Positions 33,402 to 49,010 are shown, numbered from the stretch's first letter. The stretch: DNA of 64,000 nucleotides from Diphasiastrum complanatum (GCA_029204225.1 CM055093.1:22439436-22503435); one strand, 5' to 3'. The notes: generated by a model from the letters alone, not told the origin. Numbers and translations are program-made.

Positions 33402-35912
33402 ATGATGTATGGAAGAGCAAGAAATAGGTATGTTGCGAGGCGATTAGCTTTTGCAGAGGATGCTACAATGGCAAAGAGTAGCACAGTTTTGTTAGCACCA
33501 CCCAATTCAGCGATCTCGAACGGCTGTGTGCAAAACTTGGATAGCTTAGCCGATGTAGCAGTAGCAGAAATAGCTATGAGCTCCAGGAAGCTTGAAGATT
33601 CATGCAGAATTTCGTGCTCTGATCCTCCGGCCCAAAGTGCATCGGCTTTGTCAAGTAGTGTAGCTGTTGAAAATGAGATAAAAAAACCGAGTGCTAGACT
33701 TAGGACTAGTAGCAGATCAAGAAAGAATCTGGCTCAAAAACTATCAGGAATGTTAGATTATCCGAACCCAGTAAGATTGAATCCTACAACTGCAATGATG
33801 AGCTTGGACGACCAGATTCCTGCAACAATGGCCGGAATATTTCGTGTTCGAGCCTTAACACGAATTCAAGCTGCCCTCTTGCAGAAGAAGTTTGCAGCCT
33901 TGGCTACAGAAGAAAAGAAGCCAGTGACATCATCTTCAACGCTAGATCGACATGGCCGGAGCGAGAGTAACTCCCAGAAAAGCAGCCAGGAGTTTCTCGT
34001 GGCCGAACGCACTTCCTCCGCATCAGTAGAAGAGAAGCAAGCTTTGGAGATCCCACTCGCTTCCATATCAACAACAGCTATTGACATAAGATTGAATGCA
34101 GCGGACATGGCGAAAACTATGCAGGAACATGCACTCAATTGTGCTCAAGAATCTATTTCCAATAGCAAAGGCAAGAGTAACCACAAACAAGTTGCATGGA
34201 CTTTGAAAAAGGTAAGAATCTCTGTTATTCACCTAAATCTGGATGAGTTACTATTTCACCTAATTGCATCACGCTTTTCAACCTTAAGCTATGCATATGT
34301 AATTTGATCACATCAGTGAAAGATGAGAGAATAGTGCTGGAAGTCTCTTATTTTCAGGGGGAAAAGGGGGCTTGTTTAGCAAGTCTCTCTCTCGGTGGTT
34401 TTTTTTAAAGTTGATCACCCTTTGTTCCTAAAAGACTTTTACTGAACAGCCTAAATTGACGATTTTGTATCATTTTATCTCTTTCTCGGTGGTTTATTTG
34501 AAGTTGATCACCTTCTGTTCCTGGAAGATTTTTCACTGAACAGCCTGAATTGACAATTCTTCATCATTTCATCTCTTTCTTGGTGGTTCATTAGAAGTTG
34601 ATCACCTTCTGTTCCTGGAAGTCTTTTCACTGAACAGCCTGAATTGACGATTCTTGATCATTTTATCATGGTGGTAATAGAATGTGGGAATATAGATGTG
34701 AATCGAGTACTCAGGACAGAAGAACTGTGTGTTACAACTGGATCTTCCCATTGATCCACTGAGCTGAAGTATCCCCTCTATTTTGCCTCTCAATTCAGAA
34801 GGATGCCTCTGTGGCCTGGGAACTACACAAGTAAACACACTAGATACCTTGTAGAGTTTAATCTATCTTTCAAGGTGTCATGCTTGGCCATACTTTTTCC
34901 TACTCGTGTGGTTGATGTTCATCATCACAGCATACATTTCCCCAAAGCTGCAAGAACGGCAATGAGAAAACAATACAGTGGTGTATGCAATTCGGGACTG
35001 GCACAAAACTTAGAAAGTACAAATGATTAGCATGTTCTAGTCCTTTTGGAAGAATGGGAAGCGCATAGGGTGATAATTTGTTTCCTTCCTTTTATTTTCA
35101 TGAATAACCAGTTTTCAAAGCATTCGTTTACTCTTTGGACTCAAAATTTACGCCCAAATACCCAACATAGTGCATGTAAGGAGACACTAAGCAATGTTTG
35201 GAACTCTTTTTAAACCTTTATGAAGGCTTCAGATGTTGGAAATAAATTTGCATTCTCTCTTGAGTTTTTGCATTCGTACTGGTTTTAAGAACTTGCGCAA
35301 GAATTCAATGGTAGTTTTTGTGTCTTCAAGCCATAGAAAGCTACAAAATCCCTGGCTTGTCAATATACTTGTCGTGTGGTAACACTTCGGCTACAAATTT
35401 AGTTTGCAAAGGATTATTCTTTAAATTTTATTTGGTCAGCTCTTGCTGATAATATATTTTGAAAAGTTACCAAATTCTGGAAAGACGAGCTCTCTAAAAC
35501 TTTTCCAAGCTGCAAAGGAGTCCCATAGATGTCATCAACTGATTGAGCATTCTGTATGCCCACTGTATGTGTTTGGTCTGGCTGTTTGCCCCATAGTCTC
35601 CTCTTTGACGCCTTTACTTGCAAAAAAACTATGATATTACAAGCTTTATATTGTAAACTGCAATGTAGTCTCACCTAACTCTGTTTGATGATATTGCTTT
35701 ACACTCTCCATGCTCACCTATTTATGTAAGAATGACTTCTCTGTTTTTCTGTTCCACAGGAGTTTGATCAGATGTATGGCCCAGCATGGCATTGCATTGT
35801 TGGTACTGACTTCGGATCGTATGTCACCCACTCCTTAGGGGGTTTTCTTTATTTTTCGATTGGGAAGTTATCCATACTTTTATTTAGAACTGCAGTTGAG
35901 GTAATCAACTAG
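33402..35912 (+). CDS. LC8-type dynein light chain with long N-terminal extension (2 exons)
   Basis: Exon 1 is 33402-34211 and exon 2 35760-35912; the intron is GT...AG (CACAG before 35760), phase 0, giving 320 residues. The LC8 domain occupies about residues 228-317: AADMAKTMQEHALNCAQESI, HKQVAWTLKK, then across the junction EFDQMYGPAWHCIVGTDFGS, YVTH and LYFSIGKLSILLF. This matches the metazoan LC8 pattern EFD-KY-P-WHCIVG-NFGSYVTH. LC8 is a homodimeric hub that binds short linear motifs in many partners; plants lacking dynein motors still keep such genes. The first ~227 residues are low-complexity, Ser/Ala/Arg-rich, with ARLRTSSRSRKNLAQKLSG and FRVRALTRIQAALLQKKFAA, typical of plant LC8-like proteins with tails. 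A downstream ATG (33468) is an alternative start, and an unseen 5' exon is possible. Confidence 0.85.
34391..34675. repeat. three tandem 94-bp units inside the dynein light chain intron
   Basis: Units begin CTCGGTGGTT (34391, 34485) and CTTGGTGGTT (34579), each followed by GTTGATCACC, CTGTTCCTGGAAG-like and CTGAACAGCCT sequence; a fourth start is partial. Periods are 94 and 94 bp. Confidence 0.9.
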
Positions 35913-38900
35913 GAGGTACAAACAAGGCAAATTTCTACACTTATGGAAGGAAGGGGATTGTTTCGGTTCTTACAGCTGAGAGCTTGTAGATTATTCAACA
36001 TCATGGTCAAGCTGTGATAATTCCTTTTTCAGCACAACACAGGTGCATAACATGGCAGGCTTATACGTCAAGTGCATCAAACTCTTTCTTTAACCATTTA
36101 CTATACGACGCAAGCTGCCTTCTTGCATACGCACAGTGAGATATCGTACAAAGTCATACGGGTACCTAAGTCATCATTTTTTCAAGAGAAAAATTTGAAG
36201 ATTAACTTGTAATCTTTAATGAGAAGGGACAATGCATGTTTGCCTGTCGAGAGCTCTGATTAGCATGTCTTTGTAGATTTTAAACTATACATGACATCAC
36301 ATGGTTTTGCATGAATGTTGGGGACTGTTAAACTTGATGACAAACATCACAGTTGCAGATTTAGCAAAACCTGCAGAAAATTAACGGTCTATGGATGTCA
36401 CAAACATGAATTGCATGTTGTAGATGTATTGATACTGTAGCTGGCAGCTTTTCATCATTGCTGATTCTGTATTATTCCTCTATGACTTCAATATGGCAAC
36501 ATTTTGAGCACACTGGAGACAAGATACAGAATAAGTTCTACTTGTACCTCTCATAAGCCATGTAATTTGTAGTGATAACTTTTACAACCATTCAGCTTAA
36601 TTTGGCATGTTTCATGAAAGCTTAATTGGTAGATTCAGCATATTTTATTAAACAAATAACATATGTAGATAAGATGGAATAAACTGAGCTAAAGATTGGA
36701 GATGAATGGTGACTTAAGAGCCCTTCAAGTGAGATGATCTCTTTGGATGATGCCTAACCTGTACAGGTTCCAGGCAGCCCATCCTAACTTTGAGCTACAC
36801 AGCTTGTTTACATCTCACAAGCATATTCAATTTTCAAACTTAATGTGATTAAAATATGCTTTTGTATGTATAGCCTAATGTGCTAGTTCAACTCATTGCT
36901 GATCTGGTTGTTTCAATTCACCATGACAACTCTTGACGGCGTTGAGAGTTCTGCTAACATATGCAATGATCTGTAGTTTGTGTGCTGTGATGCAAGAAAG
37001 CATTCTCATTAGGCAACACCAAAGGTGGGGATGGTTTTGGGAACGGTTCTCCTTAGATAGTGCACCACATGCACAATTGAGAATACTACTATAGTATAGT
37101 AAAAGTATAGGGGCAGGGGCCTTCCACGGCCGTTAGCTGCTTTTTTTAATTATAAATCTTTCTCGTTTTAGAAATGTGAAGGCCATCGCAGCTCTCACTT
37201 CCAAATATAGTAATATGCAGCTCTTCTTCTTTCCAAAAATAGCAAGTCTCAGATTTATGTTCATGTCAGATTTTCCAAGATAAGAACAAATACATTATGC
37301 GACTTTCCAAAATAGTAAATGTACCTTGGAGATTGTAAGGTGATTATTCCTCTCATGTATTTTTAAGCGATAATTTAAAGAGTAGTATTATGCCATTTAA
37401 GACTTCCTCCAAATACAAAGAGAAAAACTTTAGGTTGTTACGAATCATGTACAACACAAATATGGGAGCAATTGACGAACATAAAATCTAAGAATGCTCA
37501 ATGAAAACCAAGAACTATGGACATGCAAATCCCACAAGAGAGATCCAAATTAAGACACTTTGACCAAGAGCTCAAGTCTCCAATTCAATCAACTACCAAA
37601 TGGTAGGTGTGTCTCTAATTTATAATCTCCAAAATTAAGGCTAATCCCAAACTTCGGAGGCAAGGAATGCAAGCATTCCACCCAAAACCAATGTGCACCC
37701 CATGTATAGCAAATTTGGCTCCCAATGAATGCAATTTGTATATGGATAAAATTTGTGTCCATGCATGGAGTGTGCATAACATTGTCCTGCTAGGACTTAA
37801 GGCAAGACAACTTTAGGTCTAGACTATAGTGCTACGGGATGCCCCGGCTAGTACATAAGGGAGAGATCTAAGATGTTGTGTATCAGATAACTCCCCAGTT
37901 GGGGGTGAGTGTGTAATTGCTCTATGATTGTGTTTGGTGATTCAAGTGTCCTAATCCTTGATGCTCAAATGTTAAGATTAGATTTGTGGAGTACTGCATC
38001 AATATGAAGTTGCTACTCATTGTCATTTATTGTTCTTTGACTTCCATGATAGGTATGATGTGTGTTTATGTATATTCTTTGTTGGGAATAAACTGCTGAA
38101 AGGATGTTCTTAGACATAAAAAGTGGTTGCTAAGTTAGCATCATCTAAGTACCTATCAACTACAATTGCCACCTGCTATCAAAGCGAGTGACATTTTTCA
38201 TGAAAGAAAAATTTTGGCTTCTTCTATGCTTGTCTTCAATAAAGAGGCGGAGTCTCCTTTTGATCCACATTCTTTTTTCATTCCCACCAGCTGATGTTCT
38301 TCCAGTAGTGTTCAACAACAATGTCGCTGATGGCTAGTGTAATTTTTAGTTTAGGTTGGATGACAAGTCTATTGATGGAACTAGAAGGGAGTCCAAGGAT
38401 ATTTTGTACATACATATCTTTATTACATGATCATGCTTGTGAACTATTTTGTTGTTCGGGATCATCTTGATGCAAATAATCTTGTTGATCTACCACTAGT
38501 TGCACAAGCACTACCTTCGTAGGCCCAATGACATTGTTCCACCAACTTTTACTACCTAGTTGATCTTTGGGGTGTTATTTTATGTGAGATATATTTTAGC
38601 GAGATTCATAATTTCTAAGGTTGGGCATTCTATCAAATATGATGCAAAAGAAATAAGTGCAATACCATTGGTCAAGAGAAACACTTGAACACATTAGTCA
38701 AAAATTCATCAAATCTTAGTTCATTGAGTTTCAACTTAGTCCTTTGCTTATTCTCATCACTCTAGGAATGTTATTGGTAAAAAGTCTTCTCCCTCCATAG
38801 TTTGGAAGATAGGCTCTTAGGGACTAGCCATGGCATCACTAAACTTTGACTCACTGCAAATCAATAAGTGTGATTGTCCTCAAACAATTGGAGGATTGAA

Positions 38901-41900
38901 AGGGTAATAAACTGAAGACTCTCCCTAGTTGGATTGTTGGCGAAGACATGAAAATTTAGCATAGTGTAGCATCCTAAACATAAAAGTGATAGAAACATGG
39001 AATATATAGGGTAGAAAAGAGAATTCTATTAGTATTAATGATATTAAGGACATAACAATGAAGTTCATGGAATGAGAAATTGGTCATCAAGAGATGTTAC
39101 AGAATTAGTAGCCATTACCATTACCATGAATGGAATGGTTATATAATTTCATTAAAATAGAAACATATAACAACAAGGAAAAAGCCAATTACTTAGTTTA
39201 TCCTTAAGTTTCGACATCGATACGGGAGCAATCTTGAAGTCTTGGCAAATAATTAGGGATAAGTTCACATAGGCAAGGCCTTTAGTTCAACAACCATTTC
39301 ATTGACATGCAGGCTTGGACTGTTTGATCACTTAATAGTTTGTTCATCAATCTCCTAGTCCTCAACAGCTAGAAGAAAGCTTACACACTATGATTTTGAT
39401 CCTTTGTTTTTAAGATGGTTTATCAAAAATGTAACTCCTCTAGAGGGAATGGATAGATCTCCTCAGCCCACACTTAGGCCAGACACACAAAGGCTGATAA
39501 CTCCTCTTCTTACAAAATGAGTGAATGAATGCAATGAATGAAGCTTTTACTTTTATAGGCATAGTTTGCCTCACAATGTCTTCAAATATTATAATTGTTG
39601 ATGTATCCAATGAAAAATAAACACGTGGGCTCCTTGTTGATGAGGAGGATCGTTCTTCAAGAAACACCAATAAGAATGTGTCCTATAGGCAAGTGTTTGC
39701 TGACTGGACAATCATTGCATTATTCGGTAGATATATGAAATGTTACCAAGGAGGTGGCCCTCGGACGCACTTCTGTCGAGGTAGGGCCTTCGACCAAAAG
39801 CAATAGCCTAAGGAGGAAGGGTCGTGGAAGTGAACCTTCCCCAATGTGAGAACAATCAATACTTCTTTTACATGCACCTTTCAAGTGGAAAGTATGTGTA
39901 AAAAAATAAAAACTCTCCATGCATTCCACTTGAGGAGGTGACTAAATTTCCTTTGAAAAAGTGAAAAACGTTATATTATGACTTCAAAAAGCATCATTAG
40001 GGTTTTGCCGTAGTAGATAGTAGAGAGAGAGAGAGAGAGAGAGAAATGTTGACCAATTGTAAAATCTACAACATAAATAGAAGATATAACTTGTTACCAA
40101 GGTGTCCATTGTTTGTTAAATAGCAACAAAAGATATATGAAATAGATATGCTACTGATGTAAAAAAGTGAGGTACTTCAAGAGAGAATGGAGTAAAATGG
40201 AGGCCTAAAGCTAGGGGAAAACAAGAAGATTAAATTTTAAATTTGGAGGGGAGTTTAATTCCACTATGAGTCCTGAAAGCATAAGCAAGAGAAGTGTGAA
40301 AGAAGTTTGGTATTGAGAAACATTTACATTTGATGTTGCAAGAATGTGCTAATTGGTTATAAGTACATGCCATTTAGATGCAAGAAAATGTCTAAGAAAT
40401 ATCAATATTTAGATTTGTTATCTACAAGATTAATCACTTTCTCATTAGGGTGGGGTTTAACATATTCCCTATAGTTTTGAGCTTCAACAAAAGGACCAAT
40501 CAAGAGTTAGTTTCACGCATCAAAATTGAGGCAACAAGTTGGGCAAAGAATGGTTTCAACCTAAAATCTTCATTCATGAACACCATAAATACATTTAAAG
40601 AATTATGTCCCTATGAAATTTACAAGGTTGAACATAGATTTGATGACTATTGTTATTCATGAGGCTGTAAAACAAATGTGCACCACAGAAAAGGGACATG
40701 CTTACCAAACATAGATTTTGGAGTCCATAGAAAGTTTTAAAAGTGGATCATGGCACATAAAAACTCTATAAATAAGTCTAAGGATGATATAATAGTCTAT
40801 AAGAAGTCAAAAGCTATATGCCGTAAAAATATTTTGTCCATAACGAAACGGATTTATAGTGACTTTTACATCAAGTAAAATGTATGTCGCGTAGCCCAAC
40901 AAACGTTCTCACCCTCATTTTTACAATTATTTTCTGAAAGGCTGGTTGCAAAGGATGACTAGAAAATTGATTCCCCTATACAAAGAAGAAGCATCGATAA
41001 GATATGAAAGCATAAAAAATGGTTGTAACTTGTAAGTAGGGTTAGGTTAAAATTTGACGCCGAGATTTGCCCTTCATGGCAATTGCCACATGAGGTCTTT
41101 ATTGAGGTTGGTGTGTCCTTATTCTCTACTTCTAAAAGGTTGCATTGCAACAACAACAAAAAAGAGAGAGAGAAGAAAAAAAGATAGGCTGGCCTGTGCT
41201 TCAAACATGTTTTCAAAGGAGAGAGAGGAGAAAAAGAGTGAGGCTGCAGACCTCTAGGCTCAAGAGTTAGACTCATTTGGAATGAAGAATTATTGTTTAG
41301 CTCAGGGACCGGAAAAATCATTCCCAAAGCACTCGTGCTCCAAAAACTCAGCTCACGGATCTCGAGAATCCCTGGTTTTCAGTCTGGTATGATGAGCTCA
41401 AGGCCTTCCATTTGCAGCTCCTTCGAGAGTTCTTCTTTATTCCACGGCCCACGACTCAAGAATCGAGTACGTGATTTTCGAAGAAGCCTGCCTGCTGTTG
41501 CTGCTCTTCTATGCTTTCTCGAACGCGCAGCCCTGAAAAGTTGAATTCTATTAATTTATACCTTTGCGTAAATCTGAAAAGGATGGATTCTGGAAGATGC
41601 AGACCTGAAAAGGCCAAAGGCAAGCAATTGAACATTTCAACCATGAAAGAAGGGACCCACCAGGAGGACTATTCATGTCAAAGAGATGGAAAAAGGACTC
41701 ACTATTCGTGTTGATAATCAAATCGGAAACAGAGAGTGAGATGTGAGTAAGACTTTGAAATCTGAAGCTTAATCATGTTGAACGGCCATGGAATCAACTA
41801 AAGGAATTCCACATCTTGTTCAAGAGTCCTTAAGATTCCAACTCCTAGAAAGTTGCCAAAGTAGAGTGCTTAAAGAGTTTTTCTCTCTCTTGAAGGACTA

Positions 41901-44075
41901 TACTTAATGGCTGGTTATCAATGCATCAAGAGAGGTCCCATCAAGGGGGAAGAAGATTTTTTTTTTGTGTGTCTCTTGTGCTCTTGTGCATTCATGTGAA
42001 CTCGTGCTTCATCATGTTCAATTTTTGTTGTGCACTCATGCTTGATTCTACTTGATCATCGATTGTGGTACCGTGCTCATGTTGTAACTTGGTTGCAAAT
42101 CACAATCGTAGTGTGGTTACAAGTTGACTGGCGATTGTGGCTAGTTTGTAGGTGTTGCTCAGTTGCAAACATCGATCATTGTTATATGGCATTGTTGATC
42201 ACTTTGAGAGGCCATCAATGGTTGTGTCAAACAATGGCGCCTTGGTGTTCTAGGTTTGTTACTAAATGGTTTGATATCACTTTAGTTTCCTTATTAGCTA
42301 TCATTATTGGATTCGTTCAATTGATTTTTCAGCAATTGCTATCAATAGCAATTGTTGTAATTCTAGTGTTTGCTAATGTAGAATATTATGAGTAGATGCC
42401 AAGTGTGTTGGTGATTTAAGGTAGTTGTATTGCTTTAATGGTGGAAATGAGTAAGGAATATCTAAGCACATGACTGAAGATTGAGCACAACATCAATAGA
42501 AATCTTGATTTTCCTTAACTAACAAACTTAAAACTGCATCGATAAAATTGAAAAACCATATTGCCATCCATGAAGGGCTTTTAAAGCACACAATGTAGGT
42601 CTTCTCATGGACTTAATATGTGTGAAGCATATCTAAGATGAAAAAATTGATTATGAATTGCATGCTAGCTATTTTCACAAGTTTTTTTTTTTCATGTCAA
42701 GTGATCACAAACTAGAATGATCATCCAATTAATATTAGCACTTCTATTGACCTGAATAAGGAAATTCAAGTTTGTGAACTATTTATTGAAGTTTGGAAGT
42801 GGAATGAAGCAGAATTGCCCAATGCTTAATAAACTAGCTTGTCTTGAATCTTTTATTTTGGTTGTAAGTGCGTTAGAAACTCATATGGATTTTATCTAAA
42901 TCTAAAATAAGGACATTTGGAGATTATTTGTGCCTCTTGAATGTAATTAGATCTTAATTAACTTGAGTTTAAAACATATCATCAATGCTTTAAGTGTGAA
43001 GTTGATCAAAAAAACTTATTATTACTTGACTACCTTGAAGGATAGGTTGGATATTTTGGTGGACAACAAGCTTGAACTTCCTAAGGGCTAGAAAAGATTC
43101 ACTTAAGTTCCAAAGTGAAATAAAATCAAGTCTAATCACCAATCCATCATGGCACTTTGAAAATCATATCAAGTCATATCCGTCATATCCCCAATCTATA
43201 TCTCACAACTTTGTGTTATTCATTAACTACCTTGAATATGTTCAATGACTTTATGTTATAGATTATTGTTGATCATCTTGAGCTCGATAGCAAGCCATTT
43301 GCAATCCCTAAGGAGTGGAAAACAAAGTTTAACAAGTACTTCCAAAGGCTGCTTTTTGCTTTGAGTCAATTTCTTGTGACATTGTACTTGAAGTTGAACC
43401 ACAATGACCACAATAATTTTCTCACCTAGAAAACAACGAGCCAATGTAAAGGTTTAGAAAAATTATTACTATTTAGAATATCCACTCTCATAACCCCAAA
43501 ACACAAAAAGCTTATAATAAGAAAGATGGCAGAGACACTTATTTCTAAATTCAATTTGAAAATTTGAAAAACTTAAAGTACTATAGAATCACCATTGTAA
43601 CTTCCTCAAAAAAAAAAAAACTTTGTATTAAAAGTTTCTAACAACATTCAAATGTCAAAAGATGAAATAATTTGAATTGGAAAGTGTGAGTAAAATATTT
43701 ACAAAAAAAATAAAGCCATGTCACTATGGATCTCACACATTCCAAATGAAAATATCGACTTTAAAAAATTGTCATTTTATTTTCTTAAGAAAATCTCAAA
43801 ATTTTGTAGGTTTATTGAATTATTCTATTGTCAAAGTTTTTAATATTTTTATTTTTTTGGAATATTCTAAAATAGTTTAGAAATTAAAATTTCAAAAATA
43901 TGATCGCTTAAGTAGAATAGAAGGCCAACATTTGAGAGGTCTTGTAGGTCAATCAAGGCACCCAAGTTGCATGGTACCCATTTTCAGGAACCTAGATTAG
44001 TGGCTACATCCTTGCCTTTGATACTTAGTTTGTTTATATTTCAAAAATTAGTAGAGCTAGTATCTTGTAGAATGA
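35913..44075. other. 8-kb intergenic stretch, nothing recognised
   Basis: AT-rich with many short frames but no domain I can name. A (GA)n microsatellite lies at 40023-40044. At 41293-41544 and 42030-42395 there are longer plus-strand frames without recognisable motifs. Probably decayed transposon sequence. Confidence 0.45.
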
Positions 44076-44155
44076 TTTAATGTTGATAGGGGAAGACACC
44101 ATTGCAAGTAAATGGTTTAATGTTGATAGGGGAAGACACCGTTGCAAGTAAATGG
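44076..44155. repeat. 40-bp tandem duplication
   Basis: TTTAATGTTGATAGGGGAAG begins at 44076 and 44116; the units differ at one or two positions. Confidence 0.85.
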
Positions 44156-44811
44156 AAAGCATGACATGTGATTACTGAAATACAAGTATGCATAAATTTC
44201 ATGTGATGGTCATAATTGAGTATGAGCAATTTACCAATTTCGATTTGTAATTATCTAATGCATTGATTGGTTGTAACAAAAATATAAATTTGTCTACCCA
44301 ATGGTTATGGTCATTAGAGTTAATTACTCAAAAATTAATTCAACATGAAGTCAACATAGTTAAAGTAATGCAATAAATTAGGAAATGCTTAGTTAGTACC
44401 AAGCATGGTTGATACTAGTATTGCTTAGAAAAAAATGTTTACTAGACATATCTATATTCCCATGACCACAAGCTAATTAAGAACAAGAATTTTTTATCTA
44501 CCAAAACTTGATGAATATCATAATGTAATCTCTTAAGGCATCGTCCTTATTGTATTCAAAACTATAACACTAACATGGTCTCTGGCATGTGTAGGTACAT
44601 AGAAAGACATACCCCTGAGACATACGACTAACCCATGATTAGTGGCTATGAAATATTCGACTAAGAAACACTAACGAGATTTGGCATTTGCAGGCACAAA
44701 AAGATGTACCTCCAAGATATGAGAAATACCCATGAGTTATGATGTACAAGTTCCAAAAGAGTGCCTAAGATGAGAAGCCATGGCCAAAGAACAAGAATTT
44801 AAGAATGGGAT
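44156..44811. other. no gene recognised
   Basis: AT-rich, with CCATGA-type words but nothing supportable. Confidence 0.4.
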
Positions 44812-45024
44812 CCTGAAGAATAACGGTTCTTGTGATGGAAGAAGAATGGTCCTTGTGACGTAAGAAGAATGGTCCTTGTGATTGAAGAAAATGGTCCTGG
44901 TGACTGAAGAGGTATGGTCCTTGTGACAGAGGGAGAATGGTCCTTGCGATTGAAGAAGAATAGTCCTTGTGACCAAAAGAACAATCCTTGCGATCACAAG
45001 AATGGTCTTATGACTATGACAAAT
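44812..45024. repeat. 21-24-bp minisatellite, about nine degenerate units
   Basis: Units of the type AGAAGAATGGTCCTTGTGA repeat with variation. They create repetitive minus-strand frames (e.g. VTRTILLQSQ) that are not genes. Confidence 0.85.
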
Positions 45025-45270
45025 GGTAATCCATTAAGGGACTAATCACCCCTTGGTAGATCACCCAAGGTATGGCAACCTCGCAAGCCTTGCCATGGGG
45101 TGGACTATCTCAATAAGCATTGCCATTATGCAATCAATAAGATGGCATGATATTCACCTTAGAATTTTATCTATGGGTAAGAAAGGAACAACTTAAACAA
45201 TGAACCAAAAACCATGTGAACATAGAATAAGTCCATATGGGTATAAAACTACACCCAATTTACACTATTC

Positions 45271-45319
45271 TACATGGTCTTTGATCAAGCTAGATTTGCC
45301 AATTTTTGGCAATTCTTCA
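45271..45319. repeat. dispersed repeat, second copy of 5498-5546
   Basis: TACATGGTCTTTGATCAAGC and following sequence matches 5498-5546 with a few substitutions, same orientation. A piece of an unidentified dispersed element. Confidence 0.65.
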
Positions 45320-45758
45320 AATAATTGGCTCTACGAAGGTTACTTAGCAGTATTTCTGAATTTTTAAAGGTTTTTTTGGATTTTTTTGGCTGTTTTTTTG
45401 GCTATTTTGAAAAAATGGCTTGGAACTAACTCTCGCAAGAAGCACACTAGATTTTTTCTGATGTGGTGGAAGGTACTGCCAGGTCTGCGAGAGTTACTTC
45501 CGTTTGAGAAAAAAGTTATTAGATCTGATATGTTTTTCCCATCTATTTTCTCACCAAAAATAGATTTTTCATGTTTTTTGAGTTTTTATTGGTTTTTTGG
45601 ATTTATGGAAGGGATTGGATGCTTGGAACTGAATCTCCCACCTCACAATCTCTCTCCATAGTATATACAAGCAAAAAATCATAAAAAAATGGCAAATCTA
45701 ACACTAATCCACGCTAAACTAACTCCCAAAATCCGAGTTTTTGGTGAAAAAGAAAGCG

Positions 45759-45761
<3 letters not shown>

Positions 45762-45832
<71 letters not shown>
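45762..45832. repeat. (GA)n microsatellite
   Basis: About 70 bp of GA, continuing into degenerate GA-rich sequence to 45846. Confidence 0.98.
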
Positions 45833-45835
<3 letters not shown>

Positions 45836-46076
45836 GGAGAGAGAGATGCTATGTGGCAAGACGAGTGTGTGGCGCTCCCCGACAACGACACCACTATTGT
45901 GTCATACAGTGTAGTATCGGAGGTTCATCGCTGGGAGGGGAACCTCGCCTCAACCTGCATAGCACACAAAGAGAGAAGCTAGGGAAAAAAGAGAGAAGAG
46001 AGAGTGTGTGTGCCTAGGTTGAGAGAGGCTTTGGAGGCTCGAGCACCTTCCCAAAGCTATTCACACCCAACCTAAG

Positions 46077-46178
<102 letters not shown>

Positions 46179-46838
46179 AGTGAAACCAGTAGAGTTGTAT
46201 TAGAATGAGAATAGAGATCCAGTACAAAGGAAATGCCTCCCTTTTATAAATTCCCAAGGTGAGCCTCCTTCACTTTGATTGGCCAAACTTCAATGGCAAG
46301 GACTCTAATCCAAGCCCTTCAAAGAAACACAAATCTAATCTAATGGTTCTAAGAAAGCACAAAGCAAGTCACATGAATCATGTGAGTCTTACTTTGACCA
46401 AATTAGATTTCTTATTTGCAACTTGAGTTTGTAACTTAGACTTTGGCCTTTAACTTATTTTATTTACACCTAGGGCCCAAGTCTCTATGGAACAACTTAA
46501 AACAACTAGCAATGTGCTCATTGGGTTGGGCTTACACATGCAAGACGCCAGTGCCCTCACAATTATTATTCTAACTATACAGTGTATTGTGGCGGGGCCC
46601 GCTAGGTATGGCTTGGCCAATGGTACTTTTAGTGGCGGGACCCACTTGTTTATTTCTGTATAGGAAATACCCATAACATGTTGTTGCTTTCTTTCTTTGC
46701 CGCTAGCTTGATTTGATTATCTCGTTCAATTAGGAACTTTGGGAGCTTGGAAAACCACCATTGGAGATTGGTGGAGCTTGGACTACCTCATGGATGCAAG
46801 CATAAAGACTCTTTTGTTATCATAATGGGAATTGTATT

Positions 46839-48405
<1,567 letters not shown>

Positions 48406-48630
48406 TTCATCGCTGGACAACTTACCATATATATCAACTTTTTGAGTATCTTGCTCAAGATACATCGTTGTAGGTCCATCGATGGACAACAACTCATACA
48501 TCTTCAACAAGCTTCTCCATATTTGAGTAAGCCTCATCACTGGTCCATCACTGGACAGTGGATAGTATTTGAAGGGAATGTCATGCCAAAAAAAGGTTGT
48601 ATGAACCCTCGCTGATCCATCGCTGGACAG
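48406..48630. repeat. four degenerate 69-72-bp units with TCCATCGATGGAC-type core
   Basis: Core starts at 48407, 48476, 48545 and 48617; the core TCCATCGATGGA is itself a 12-bp palindrome. Because the spacing is a multiple of three, the minus strand reads a four-fold LSSDGP-type peptide repeat of about 23 residues (48639-48337). Whether this is protein-coding or a DNA-binding array beside the CACTA fragment is unresolved. Confidence 0.6.
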
Positions 48631-49010
48631 CGGATTCATACCTTCACATTTATCATCTAGAACACTTGATAACCTTCATAAGTATACAAGAGATGAATGC
48701 AAATACATGAAACGAGCAGAACTACATACCGTAGAGTTAAAGCAGATAACTTCAAGCCAGGGAGGGCGCCATCTCTTCCAACCTTCTTCCCATATAGTAG
48801 AAAAAAATCATTCGAGAACAGGCTACATATAGTGGTTTCATAGGAAGTATTGTGGAAGCTCCCTTTCAGCCAAAAATGGTGGAAAAATATTTTTTGAAAA
48901 GTATAAAAAAAGGTTGGGTTGGTAACAAAGTTTAGGACCATCAAATCATATATGTTTTTTTATAGCATGATCAAGGGTGGTAACTTTTGATAAAGAAGAG
49001 TCCATGAGAG

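Noticed and set aside
33866-34138. Minus-strand frame within the dynein light chain exon
   Set aside because: Shadow of the plus-strand coding exon, which continues across a proper splice junction into an LC8 domain.
41293-41544. Possible gene frame ending RAALKS
   Set aside because: No recognisable motif, no splice or promoter support, and composition similar to flanking DNA.
44737-44997. Repeated TRTILLQSQ-type peptide on the minus strand
   Set aside because: Product of a 21-24-bp minisatellite, several frames equally open.
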